Of a stretch of 64,000 nt of DNA, positions 55,956-64,000 are shown one piece after another. A program made the translations under genes and the position numbers. The first letter of the stretch is position 1, and every line of letters begins with the position of its first letter. Origin of the DNA: Lutibacter sp. A64 (GTDB lineage: Bacteria > Bacteroidota > Bacteroidia > Flavobacteriales > Flavobacteriaceae); the NCBI RefSeq assembly GCF_022429565.1, contig NZ_CP092487.1, forward strand, positions 3,242,001 through 3,306,000, in the 5' to 3' direction. The notes under the pieces are model-generated. The model saw only the letters and a list, made by a program, of their open reading frames with translations, was not told the DNA's origin and ran no database searches.

Positions 55956-56536
55956 TGGGTAGAGAAGCAATATTAAAATCGGTTCAAAAAAACAAACCAA
56001 CGTTGTTGCCATTGCCTGAAATAGATTTTAGTTTATTTGAGGAAGAACTTAATTTATTAGAAACTTTTAAAGAAAAAGTTACTTTGGTTGGTGCTAGTAT
56101 TGTTGAATTAAATGCTACAACAGAAATTGATGCTAAAATTAAAAAAAGGTATCCAAATGCTAAAGACATTATTACTTGTACTCAAAAATCGTCTTTAGAA
56201 ACGGTTTCAGTTTCAGAAAAAACAAATCCCCATACTATGGCATCAATTGATTTGGCTGTTATAGAAGGGGAGTTTGGAGTTGTAGAGAATGGTGCTATTT
56301 GGATTACGGAGAACGAGTTTCCAATTAGAGTTTTACCATTTATTACAAACGATTTAGTAATTGTTTTAGACAAACAAAAATTGTGTGCTAATCTGCACGA
56401 AGCTTATAAGTTAATTGCAAATAGAGATCGTAATTTTGGTCTTTTTATTGCTGGGCCTTCAAAAACAGCAGATATAGAACAATGTTTGGTTATTGGAGCT
56501 CAAGGCGCAATGAGCTTAACTGTACTGCTAGTATAA
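55955..56536 (+). CDS. lutC: Lactate utilisation protein LutC-like
   Basis: Third component of the L-lactate oxidation complex. A DUF162/LUD domain covers most of the 193 residues, with IDLAVIEGEFGVVENGAIW near 92 and the C-terminal LFIAGPSKTADIEQCLVIGAQG near 162. The start codon overlaps the lutB stop (TAATG). A hairpin terminator follows 36 bp after the stop, closing the fucose/lactate operon. Confidence 0.9.
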   Translation: MGREAILKSVQKNKPTLLPLPEIDFSLFEEELNLLETFKEKVTLVGASIVELNATTEIDAKIKKRYPNAKDIITCTQKSSLETVSVSEKTNPHTMASIDLAVIEGEFGVVENGAIWITENEFPIRVLPFITNDLVIVLDKQKLCANLHEAYKLIANRDRNFGLFIAGPSKTADIEQCLVIGAQGAMSLTVLLV

Positions 56537-56571
56537 TTGTATTGCAACAATTTATAGAATTACCTTCTTTT

Positions 56572-56607
56572 CACTTTAAATAAAGGGAATGCCCTTTGTT
56601 TAGAGTG
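56572..56607 (+). terminator. Intrinsic terminator of the fucose/lactate operon
   Basis: A 16-bp stem pairs 56572-56587 (cactttaaataaaggg) with 56592-56607 through a 4-nt loop, with two G-T wobbles, and is followed by tgttttta. Confidence 0.8.
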
Positions 56608-56727
56608 TGTTTTTATATATAATATAGTATTTTCTGTTTTTTGTAATAAGGTTGAAGTCTTTTACGTGAGTTTATTCATAATTAGTAATTTTTTGAAATT
56701 TTCTTATAGGTAAATGACAAGATATTA

Positions 56728-56759
56728 TTGGAAAATAATCTAACATATACTTAATTTTG
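56728..56759 (+). promoter_or_regulatory. Candidate promoter of the mannan module
   Basis: ttg at 56728-56730 and taattttg at 56752-56759 (exact TAnnTTTG) are 21 nt apart, the normal Bacteroidota spacing. Transcription would start near 56766, leaving a leader of about 60 nt before the GH26 gene. Confidence 0.5.
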
Positions 56760-56824
56760 AATAGCAAAATCTCAGAATGCAAAAGTATTATTAGTGAAAA
56801 ATAATTTTTATACAAAAAATAATT

Positions 56825-57976
56825 ATGATAAAAAGACAGGAATTTTATACGAATAACAATTTTCAGAATATACTCACACTGTTAATACTTTCATTGTTTT
56901 TATATTCTTGTGATAGTAATAAAAAAGAAGCAGTTGTAAAGCCAATATTGGTTGATAAAAATGCTTCAAACAAAACCATAGAGTTGCATACCAAATTGGA
57001 AACTATTTCAAAAAATGGTTTTGCTGTTGGGCATCAAGATGATACGTCTTATGGTTTAGGTTGGAATTATAAAGATGACCCAACAACTATAAAAAGTGAC
57101 GTAGAAAAAGTAACTGGTGATTTTCCTGCAGTGTTTGGTTTTGATTTGGGTTGGATTGAAATGGATAAATCATACAATCTAGATACAGTTCCTTTTAATG
57201 CTATGAGAGATTTAATTATTGATGCCCATAAAAAAGGCGGAATTATAACAATTAGTTGGCATGCTAATAATCCAGTTTCTGAAGGTAGTTCTTGGGACCA
57301 AACCATTGCAGTGCCAAATATTATTAAAGGTGGAGATCAACGAGAAAAATATGAATTATGGATTTCTAGAGTAGCAAATTTTATAGCATCTTTAAAATAT
57401 GAGGGTGAAGCTATACCAATAATTTTTAGACCTTTTCACGAAATGAATGGTTCTTGGTTTTGGTGGGGTGGTAAAAATTGTGATGCCAAAGATTATATTA
57501 CTTTATGGAGAGAAACTGTTCATTTACTTAGAGATACTCATAACTTACATAATCTTCTGTATGTTTATTCTCCAAATAAATTAAATCCTTCCGACACCTA
57601 TTTAGAGTACTATCCAGGTGATGAATATGTCGATATTTTAGGTATGGATATCTATGATTTTAACAATGCAGAAGATTATCAAAAATCCGTTATTCACGAT
57701 TTGGCAATTGTTAGAGAGATAGCCACCGAAAAAAATAAAGTATACGCTTTTTCTGAAACAGGTTTAGAATCTATAAAAACAGAAAATTGGTTTACTGAAG
57801 TATTGTACCCAGTTATAGAAAACTTAGGAATTAGTTGGGTTTTAACTTGGAGAAATTATGATAAAAAGCATCATTATATGCCTTATAACGGACATATAAA
57901 TGAAGCCGATTTTATCAAATTTAAAAAATTGCCTAAAACAATATTTTTAAAAGATCTAAATAACTTAAATAATTAA
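56825..57976 (+). CDS. GH26 beta-mannanase lipoprotein
   Basis: Retaining beta-1,4-mannan hydrolase releasing mannobiose or short manno-oligosaccharides. The lipobox is LYSC (Cys29). FDLGWIEMD near 106 and TISWHANNP near 142 are typical GH26 segments, the predicted acid/base is Glu206 in FRPFHEMNGSWFWWGG and the nucleophile Glu311 in FSETGLES. The 383 residues are a bare catalytic domain. It heads a five-gene run (GH26, symporter, GH130, epimerase, GH5), the same logic as the Bacteroides fragilis mannan pathway, and starts 10 bp before the symporter gene. Confidence 0.92.
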   Translation: MIKRQEFYTNNNFQNILTLLILSLFLYSCDSNKKEAVVKPILVDKNASNKTIELHTKLETISKNGFAVGHQDDTSYGLGWNYKDDPTTIKSDVEKVTGDFPAVFGFDLGWIEMDKSYNLDTVPFNAMRDLIIDAHKKGGIITISWHANNPVSEGSSWDQTIAVPNIIKGGDQREKYELWISRVANFIASLKYEGEAIPIIFRPFHEMNGSWFWWGGKNCDAKDYITLWRETVHLLRDTHNLHNLLYVYSPNKLNPSDTYLEYYPGDEYVDILGMDIYDFNNAEDYQKSVIHDLAIVREIATEKNKVYAFSETGLESIKTENWFTEVLYPVIENLGISWVLTWRNYDKKHHYMPYNGHINEADFIKFKKLPKTIFLKDLNNLNN

Positions 57977-57985
57977 GATAAACTT

Positions 57986-59824
57986 ATGGAATTATTACAT
58001 TCAGTAGATATTTTAATTATAGCATTGTATTTAGTTACAATTGTTGTTATAGGTTTGGTGCTTAGAAAACGCGCCCAAAGAAGTAAAGATGATTATTTAT
58101 TAGGCGGAAAATCAATTCCTTGGTATATGCTCGGGCTTTCAAATGCTTCTGGAATGTTTGATATTTCTGGAACTATTTGGCTTGTAACTTTAATGTTTGT
58201 TTATGGTGTTAAAAGCGCTTGGATTCCTTGGTTATGGCCAGTTTTTAATCAAATATTTTTAATGGTTTACCTATCTAAATGGTTAAGGCGTTCTAATGCA
58301 ACAACTGGTGCCGAATGGATTGGTACCAGATTTGGTTTTGGAAAAGGAGCTAAAATGTCTCATATTATTGTTGTAGTTTTTGCTTTAGTAGTATGTCTCG
58401 GATATTTAGCTTATGGCTTTATCGGTTTGGGAAAATTTGTTGAGATATTTGTTCCTTGGGAAGTAGTTAGTAATTATATTCCCTTTGCTATTGCACCAGA
58501 ATATGTACCGCATTTCTACGGAACATTATTTACAATTTTTGCAGTTTTTTATTCGTTACTTGGAGGTATGTCTGGTATTGTATGGGCAGATGTTGTGCAA
58601 TTTGCAATTATGACAGTTGCTGCATTGGTAATAGGTTATTTAGGTTTTCAAGCAATTGGAACTGGCGGACTTCATGTTCCTGAAGGTTGGATGAGTCCTT
58701 TTAAAGGAGGTTTAAATATGGATTGGAGTACTATTATTCCAGAAGTAACTGATAAAATAGAAAGTGACGGATACGGTTTATTTACCTATCTAATTTTAAT
58801 GATGCTTTTTAAAGGAATTCTTGTCAGTGTAGCGGGTCCTGCACCAACCTACGATATGCAGAAAATTCTATCGACAAAATCACCTGCGGAAGCCGCTAAA
58901 ATGAGTGGGTTTGTATCTGTTATTTTAATGCCAATTCGGTATTTAATGATTGCAGGTTTTGCTGCTTTAGCATTGGTTTATTATGATAGATTAGATTTAT
59001 TAAATTCAACCGGAAATATAGATTTTGAATTAATTCTACCTACTGCAATTAAAGAATTTGTTCCCGTAGGTTTATTAGGCTTGTTATTAGCCGGGTTAAT
59101 TGCTGCTTTTATGTCAACTTTTGCAGGTACTTTAAATGCAGCCCAAGCGTATTTAGTAAACGATATCTATTTAAAATATACAAAACCAGAAGCTACAGCT
59201 AGTCAAATTAAGAATATGAACTATTTAACAGGTATTGTTGTAGTTATTGTAAGTATTATTTTAGGGTTTTATGCAGAAAATGTAAATGCTATTTTAAACA
59301 TTATTGTTTCTGTATTGTATGGAAGTTATGTAGGTGCCAATATTTTAAAATGGCATTGGTGGCGATTTAATGGTGAAGGTTTTTTCTGGGGAATGGTTGC
59401 TGGTTTAGGAGCTGCTTATATAGTGCCAACGCATATGTTTCCAGATGTAAATGAATTGTATTTATTTCCAATTTTATTAATAGTATCTCTTATTGGAAGT
59501 ATTATTGGTACTTATTCAGCACCTCCAACTAATGAAACTGTTTTAAAAGAATTTTATAAAAATGTAAGACCTTGGGGATTTTGGAAGCCCGTTTACGAAA
59601 AACTTGTTGCTGAAGATCCAAACTTTAAGAAAAATAAAGATTTTGGTATGGATATGTTTAACGTAGTTGTAGGTATTGTTGCTCAAACGGCATTAGTAAT
59701 TTTACCAATGTATATTATTTTCAGACAAAATACACCTGTATATATTGCAATTGCAATATTAGTAGTGTGTATTTATTTACTGAAAAAATTCTGGTGGAAT
59801 AATTTAGAAAAAGAATTAGATTAA
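57986..59824 (+). CDS. Sodium:solute symporter (SSS family), probable manno-disaccharide importer
   Basis: Inner-membrane Na+-coupled transporter of the SSS family. It has many hydrophobic segments across 612 residues, with GLSNASGMFDISGTIWLV near 50 containing the first discontinuous helix, and an extended C-terminal tail with further helices. Because the phosphorylase and epimerase downstream lack signal peptides and must act in the cytoplasm on beta-1,4-mannobiose, this carrier is the logical importer of mannobiose or mannosyl-glucose. Many SSS members carry monosaccharides, so disaccharide transport is an inference from context. Confidence 0.85.
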   Translation: MELLHSVDILIIALYLVTIVVIGLVLRKRAQRSKDDYLLGGKSIPWYMLGLSNASGMFDISGTIWLVTLMFVYGVKSAWIPWLWPVFNQIFLMVYLSKWLRRSNATTGAEWIGTRFGFGKGAKMSHIIVVVFALVVCLGYLAYGFIGLGKFVEIFVPWEVVSNYIPFAIAPEYVPHFYGTLFTIFAVFYSLLGGMSGIVWADVVQFAIMTVAALVIGYLGFQAIGTGGLHVPEGWMSPFKGGLNMDWSTIIPEVTDKIESDGYGLFTYLILMMLFKGILVSVAGPAPTYDMQKILSTKSPAEAAKMSGFVSVILMPIRYLMIAGFAALALVYYDRLDLLNSTGNIDFELILPTAIKEFVPVGLLGLLLAGLIAAFMSTFAGTLNAAQAYLVNDIYLKYTKPEATASQIKNMNYLTGIVVVIVSIILGFYAENVNAILNIIVSVLYGSYVGANILKWHWWRFNGEGFFWGMVAGLGAAYIVPTHMFPDVNELYLFPILLIVSLIGSIIGTYSAPPTNETVLKEFYKNVRPWGFWKPVYEKLVAEDPNFKKNKDFGMDMFNVVVGIVAQTALVILPMYIIFRQNTPVYIAIAILVVCIYLLKKFWWNNLEKELD

Positions 59825-59837
59825 TTAACAAAATATT

Positions 59838-61019
59838 ATGGAACTGACTACGGGATTAAAAACCTTAGATAAAGAAAAACAACATTATATTAAATTAATA
59901 AATAAAAAAAATAAGCCTATTTCAAAAACAAATGGAATTTATAGAAGGTATAAAAATCCCGTATTAACTAAGGATCACACACCAATTCATTGGAGGTATG
60001 ATTTAAACCCTAAAACAAATCCTTTTGGATTGGAAAGAATTGGAATAAATGCAACTTTTAATGCAGGAGCAATAAAATGGAATAATAAATATTTGTTGTG
60101 TGTTAGAGTTGAAGGAAATGATAGAAAATCATTTTTTGCTATAGCCGAAAGTCCAAATGGAATTGATAATTTTGAATTTTGGGATACTCCTTGTGTCATT
60201 CCTGAAATTGAAGGAAATCCAGATACAAACGTATATGATATGCGTTTAACTTTACACGAAGATGGTTGGGTTTATGGTGTTTTTTGTACGGAAAGAAAAG
60301 ATCCTAATGCTTCGGCTGGAGATACAAGTTCTGCCATAGCAAATGCAGGAATTGTACGTACAAAAGATTTTACAAATTGGGAAAGATTACCCGATTTAAT
60401 TTCAAATACTGGGCAGCAGCGTAATGTGGTTTTACACCCAGAGTTTATTAATGGCAAATATGGACTTTACACAAGGCCTCAAGATGGGTTTATTGATATT
60501 GGAAATGGTGGTGGGATAGGTTTTGGTTATGTGAAGGATATGTCAAATCCTATTGTAACAGACGAAAAAATATTTTCAAATAAGGTTTACCATACTGTTT
60601 ACGAATTAAAAAATGGTCAAGGTCCCGCTCCAATAAAAACTTCAAAAGGATGGTTACATTTAGCACATGGTGTTCGTAATACAGCAGCAGGTTTGCGTTA
60701 TACTTTGTATATGTTTATGACAGCCTTAGATGATGTTACTAAGGTAATTTATCATCCGGCGGGTTATTTTATGGCTCCAAATTACAAAGAAACCTTAGGC
60801 GATGTTTCAAATGTGTTATTTACAAATGGCTGGATTAAAGATGAAGATGGAACCGTTTATATTTACTATGCTTCATCAGATACAAGAATGCATGTTGCCG
60901 TTTCTACAGTAGATATTTTAGTAGATTATGTAACTAACAGTCCAGAAGATAAATTTACTTCAGCAGGCTCTGTTGAAATAATTTTAGAGTTAATTAAAAA
61001 CAATAAAGGCTTGTATTAA
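59838..61019 (+). CDS. GH130 phosphorylase, probable 4-O-beta-mannosyl-glucose phosphorylase
   Basis: Cytoplasmic inverting phosphorylase that would split mannosyl-beta-1,4-glucose with phosphate into mannose-1-phosphate and glucose. Family landmarks are FNAGAIKWNNKYLLCVRVEG near 74, VYDMRLTLHEDGWVYG near 130 with the catalytic Asp region, and HTVYELKNGQGPAPIKTSKG near 252. At 393 residues without a signal peptide it fits the GH130_1 type. The stop overlaps the start of the 2-epimerase gene, whose product is the expected substrate. The alternative is a mannosyl-GlcNAc phosphorylase of another GH130 subgroup. Confidence 0.9.
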   Translation: MELTTGLKTLDKEKQHYIKLINKKNKPISKTNGIYRRYKNPVLTKDHTPIHWRYDLNPKTNPFGLERIGINATFNAGAIKWNNKYLLCVRVEGNDRKSFFAIAESPNGIDNFEFWDTPCVIPEIEGNPDTNVYDMRLTLHEDGWVYGVFCTERKDPNASAGDTSSAIANAGIVRTKDFTNWERLPDLISNTGQQRNVVLHPEFINGKYGLYTRPQDGFIDIGNGGGIGFGYVKDMSNPIVTDEKIFSNKVYHTVYELKNGQGPAPIKTSKGWLHLAHGVRNTAAGLRYTLYMFMTALDDVTKVIYHPAGYFMAPNYKETLGDVSNVLFTNGWIKDEDGTVYIYYASSDTRMHVAVSTVDILVDYVTNSPEDKFTSAGSVEIILELIKNNKGLY

Positions 61020-62206
61020 TGCATAAATTAGCAGAATTAGTTTCGGTTTCATTAGCTAAAGAACTTCAAAATATTCTTAATTATTGGAGTGCAAATACTA
61101 TTGATGAAATTAATGGAGGTTTTGTAGGTGAAAGAGATCATTACAATAATTTAGTTCCAAATGCTTCAAAAGGAATTATTTTAAATTCTCGTATTTTATG
61201 GTCTTTTTCAGCAGCATCAAATCATTTAAAAACTACTAAATATACATCTATTTGCAAACGAGCATTTAACTATTTAAAAGCTCATTTTAATGATGAAAAT
61301 AGTGGAGGTGTTTATTGGGAATTAGACGCTAAAGGAAAGCCTATAAATACAAGAAAACAGGTGTACGCACAGGCTTTTATGATCTATGCTTTGTCTGAAT
61401 ATTATTTGTTTTCAAAAAGTAAAGAAGCTTTGAATTGGGCTGTTGAACTTTACAATCTTATTGAAAAATATGCAAAAGACACTGATTTTGGTGGTTATAT
61501 TGAAGCTTTTAATAAAGATTGGAGTCCGATTGCAGATATGAGATTAAGTGATAAAGATAAGAATGAAGCTAAAACTATGAATACGCATTTACACGTTTTA
61601 GAGGCTTATACAAATCTTTATAAAGTTTATGAAAACGAAGATTTAAAACAAAATTTAACAGACCTTATAAACTTGTTTTTAACTAAGTTTTTGAATGCTA
61701 ACAATAATTTAAATTTATTTTTTGATGAGCAATGGAACCTTAAAAGTAGTGTAGTCTCTTTTGGTCATGATATTGAAACAGCTTGGCTTTTAATTGAAGC
61801 CGCAAAAGTTATAAAGGACAAAAAAATAATTTCTGAAACAGAAAGAGTGGCTGTACTAATTGCCGATGTTTTTATAGCAAAAGGAGTAGATGTTGATGGT
61901 GGTGTAATGAATGAATATGAACCAGAAACCGGAACACTAGATGGCGATAAACATTGGTGGCCTCAAGCAGAAGCCCTTGTTGGATTACGCTATGCTTATA
62001 ATATTACAAAGAATGAAAGATATCTTGAGGTAGCATCTAAAATTTTAAACTTTATTCAAACAAAAATAATTGATAAAACAAATGGTGAGTGGTTTTGGAG
62101 AGTTAATAAAAATGGCGAATTATACACTTCTGAATATAAAATAGGAATGTGGAAAGCTCCTTACCATACATCTAGAGCTTGTATTGTTTTAAATGAAAAA
62201 ATGTAA
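61019..62206 (+). CDS. AGE-family cellobiose/mannobiose 2-epimerase
   Basis: Cytoplasmic alpha/alpha-barrel epimerase predicted to convert beta-1,4-mannobiose to mannosyl-glucose. The conserved catalytic histidine regions are TMNTHLHVLEAY near 185, GHDIETAWL near 249, and DGDKHWWPQAEALVG near 311. WFWRVNKNGE and KMWKAP-like GMWKAPYHTSRAC near 378 close the protein. The 395 residues match the family. It is translationally coupled to the GH130 gene by a one-base overlap, the arrangement known from B. fragilis. Confidence 0.9.
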   Translation: MHKLAELVSVSLAKELQNILNYWSANTIDEINGGFVGERDHYNNLVPNASKGIILNSRILWSFSAASNHLKTTKYTSICKRAFNYLKAHFNDENSGGVYWELDAKGKPINTRKQVYAQAFMIYALSEYYLFSKSKEALNWAVELYNLIEKYAKDTDFGGYIEAFNKDWSPIADMRLSDKDKNEAKTMNTHLHVLEAYTNLYKVYENEDLKQNLTDLINLFLTKFLNANNNLNLFFDEQWNLKSSVVSFGHDIETAWLLIEAAKVIKDKKIISETERVAVLIADVFIAKGVDVDGGVMNEYEPETGTLDGDKHWWPQAEALVGLRYAYNITKNERYLEVASKILNFIQTKIIDKTNGEWFWRVNKNGELYTSEYKIGMWKAPYHTSRACIVLNEKM

Positions 62207-62220
62207 ATAATATATATTTT

Positions 62221-63558
62221 ATGAAAACTATTAAATACTTTTTACCTGTATTATTGTTGTTATGTTTTTCTTGTAAAGATAAAAGCACTGTAATTGTTAA
62301 AAAAACTGCTGAAAATCCAATAGAAGACGTAGCACTTATTTCTGTAAAAGGAACTCAATTTTTTAAAGGTGATAAGCCTTACTATTTTGTTGGTGCAAAT
62401 TATTGGTATGGTCCATTAATCGGTGCAAAAAATAGTGGAGATAGAGCGAGGTTAATTAAAGAACTAGATTTAATGAAATCCGTTGGAATTGACAACCTAC
62501 GTATTTTAGTTGGAGCAGAAGGAGCGGGAGAAGATTCTAGGGTACATCCAGCTTTACAGCCTAAACAAGGAGTTTATAATGAAGATTTATTAGATGGTTT
62601 AGATTTTTTAATGGCTGAAATGCGCAAGCGTAATATGTATGCGGTATTGTATTTAAATAATAATTGGATTTGGTCAGGTGGAATGTCTCAATATCTTGAA
62701 TGGAATGGTTATGGAGAAGTTCCTAACCCTTTTTTTACTGAGAAATTTACTTGGAATGATTATATGAATTACACAAAACAATTTCATTCTTGCGAACCTT
62801 GTAAAGAGGCGTTTTACAAGCATGTTAAATTTATTATGGGTAGAACAAATACCTATTCAAACCTAAAATATACTGATGATAATACGGTTATGTCTTGGCA
62901 AGTAGCAAATGAACCTAGGGTTTTAATGACTCCTGAACACGAAATTGCATTTGCAAGTTGGTTGAAAGAAACTGTTGATTTAATTGAAAGTTTAGATACA
63001 ACGCATTTAATTTCTACGGGTGCCGAAGGAAAAGCTAGTTATTTACAAGATATTAAGATGTATGAAAGATTACATACAAACAAAAATATTGATTATTTAA
63101 CAATACATATGTGGCCAAAAAATTGGGGTTGGTATGATATTGATAATGAAAAAGAATCTACACAGTTTTCTATTGAAAAAGCTAATGAATATATGAATGA
63201 GCATATTGTAATTGCTAATAAAATTCAAAAGCCAATTGTAATGTCTGAGTTTGGTTTTCCACGTGAAAAAGAAAGTCTAGACCCTAATGCTTCAATAGAA
63301 AATAGAAATGTTTTTTATAAGGCTATTTTTGATAGAATAAATGAAAGTGAAATTAATAATGGAGCCTTGTCAGGTTTAAATTTCTGGGGTTTTGCTGGTT
63401 TTGCAAAAACGAATCCTGAAAATGGAAAATGGATGCACGGAGACGATTTTAGTGCAGACCCACCGCAAGAACCTCAAGGATTAAATTCTGTATTTGCTAC
63501 AGATATAGCTACACTTAATCTTATTAAAAAAGCAAATGATAAATTGATTATAAAATAA
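62221..63558 (+). CDS. GH5 (probably subfamily 7) beta-mannanase lipoprotein
   Basis: Second beta-mannan hydrolase with lipobox CFSC (Cys18). VGANYWYGPLIGA near 57 is the GH5_7 entry motif. The acid/base is Glu231 in SWQVANEPR, HMWPKNWGWYD near 296 lines the active site, and the nucleophile is Glu343 in VMSEFGFPRE. The 445 residues lack an added binding module. It is the last gene of the mannan run, 14 bp after the epimerase. Having both GH26 and GH5 enzymes suggests one surface endo-mannanase and one periplasmic enzyme, but which is which cannot be told. Confidence 0.92.
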   Translation: MKTIKYFLPVLLLLCFSCKDKSTVIVKKTAENPIEDVALISVKGTQFFKGDKPYYFVGANYWYGPLIGAKNSGDRARLIKELDLMKSVGIDNLRILVGAEGAGEDSRVHPALQPKQGVYNEDLLDGLDFLMAEMRKRNMYAVLYLNNNWIWSGGMSQYLEWNGYGEVPNPFFTEKFTWNDYMNYTKQFHSCEPCKEAFYKHVKFIMGRTNTYSNLKYTDDNTVMSWQVANEPRVLMTPEHEIAFASWLKETVDLIESLDTTHLISTGAEGKASYLQDIKMYERLHTNKNIDYLTIHMWPKNWGWYDIDNEKESTQFSIEKANEYMNEHIVIANKIQKPIVMSEFGFPREKESLDPNASIENRNVFYKAIFDRINESEINNGALSGLNFWGFAGFAKTNPENGKWMHGDDFSADPPQEPQGLNSVFATDIATLNLIKKANDKLIIK

Positions 63559-63563
63559 GGATA

Positions 63564-64000
63564 TTATAACACGCGTTTTATACCCTCAAACTTCTCTCGG
63601 TATTCGCTAGGAGTTGTGTTTTTAGATTTTTTAAAGGCTCTGTTAAAGTTGGCTATATTGTTAAAACCACATTTAAAGCATATTTCACTTATACTTAAAT
63701 CTGTTTCAATTAACCATCGTGTAGCGTAGCTAATTCGTGTATCGTTAATATAATCTACAAAAGTTTTTCCTGTACGTTTTTTTATAAATCTATTAAAAGA
63801 AACAGCACTCATATTTACAACAGCAGATATTTCTGAAAGTAGAATTTTACGATGAAAATTTTCTTGAATAAAAAGATAAACCTTTTTAATTTTATCACTG
63901 TTTTCAAAATTTTTATTTTGAGTGCTATATGTTGAAAGAATTCTTTGATTTCTAGAAGTAGCTAAATCCTGAAGAATTGAAATAAGCTCCATAAAATAAT
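63564..64000 (-). CDS. AraC-family regulator, C-terminal part (continues beyond window)
   Basis: The readable 142 residues from the Met at 63992 contain the double helix-turn-helix: HRKILLSEISAVVNMSAVSF near 47 and LSISEICFKCGFNNIANFN near 98, ending TPSEYREKF. The frame stays open past that Met to base 64000, and family members of this type carry an N-terminal cupin domain, so the Met is probably internal and the gene is cut by the window edge. It converges on the GH5 gene with 5 bp between stops and probably controls the mannan module. Confidence 0.85.
   Translation of the reverse strand, partial: YFMELISILQDLATSRNQRILSTYSTQNKNFENSDKIKKVYLFIQENFHRKILLSEISAVVNMSAVSFNRFIKKRTGKTFVDYINDTRISYATRWLIETDLSISEICFKCGFNNIANFNRAFKKSKNTTPSEYREKFEGIKRVL

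Noticed and set aside
1-64000. CRISPR array, tRNA, rRNA or phage genes
   Set aside because: No regularly spaced repeats, cloverleaf genes, rRNA segments or phage structural genes were seen on reading both strands.

Overview
The window is low-GC DNA from a member of the Bacteroidota, most likely a marine Flavobacteriaceae species. The evidence is the density of secreted and lipoprotein carbohydrate enzymes, the weak Shine-Dalgarno signals, several TAnnTTTG-type -7 promoter boxes, and Bacteroidota-style FucP, FucI and LutABC genes. It reads as part of a large polysaccharide or glycan utilisation region. No SusC/SusD pair, TonB-dependent receptor, ECF sigma/anti-sigma pair or hybrid two-component regulator is visible in these 64 kb.

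Layout. (1) 1-946: the 3' end of an IS3-type transposase, open at the window edge, abuts a decayed AraC-type regulator that has lost its N-terminus and carries a one-base frameshift. (2) 1001-7158: a sulfatase on the minus strand, divergent from two adjacent, related GH20 hexosaminidases. (3) 7159-7788: a 630-bp gene-free leader with inverted repeats and a possible promoter. (4) 7789-45033: 22 consecutive plus-strand genes with gaps of at most about 50 bp. They comprise six sulfatases, three GH29 and one GH95 alpha-L-fucosidases, two GH30, two GH3 with PA14 domains, two GH20, one GH92, one GH78, a GH141-like beta-helix protein, an SGNH hydrolase, an 87-residue secreted orphan and an unassigned TIM-barrel-like protein. 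A strong bidirectional terminator follows.

(5) 45140-56536: L-fucose catabolism. The minus strand carries aldolase, fucI and an FGGY kinase. The plus strand carries an AraC regulator, an aldehyde dehydrogenase, FucP, a DUF718-type mutarotase and LutABC. Together these form a full route: L-fucose import, isomerisation, phosphorylation, cleavage to DHAP and L-lactaldehyde, oxidation to lactate, and lactate to pyruvate. (6) 56825-63558: a compact beta-mannan module with a GH26 lipoprotein, an SSS symporter, a GH130 phosphorylase, an AGE-family (mannobiose/cellobiose) 2-epimerase and a GH5 lipoprotein. (7) 63564-64000: the C-terminal part of a convergent AraC regulator running off the window.

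Interpretation (inference): the 22-gene unit strips sulfate, fucose, hexosamine, mannose, rhamnose and neutral beta-linked sugars from a heavily decorated sulfated, fucose-rich glycan, such as an algal fucose-containing sulfated polysaccharide or a sulfated glycoprotein. The adjacent cluster burns the released L-fucose. No recognised endo-fucanase is present; the unassigned protein at 43366-45033 is the best candidate for a missing activity.
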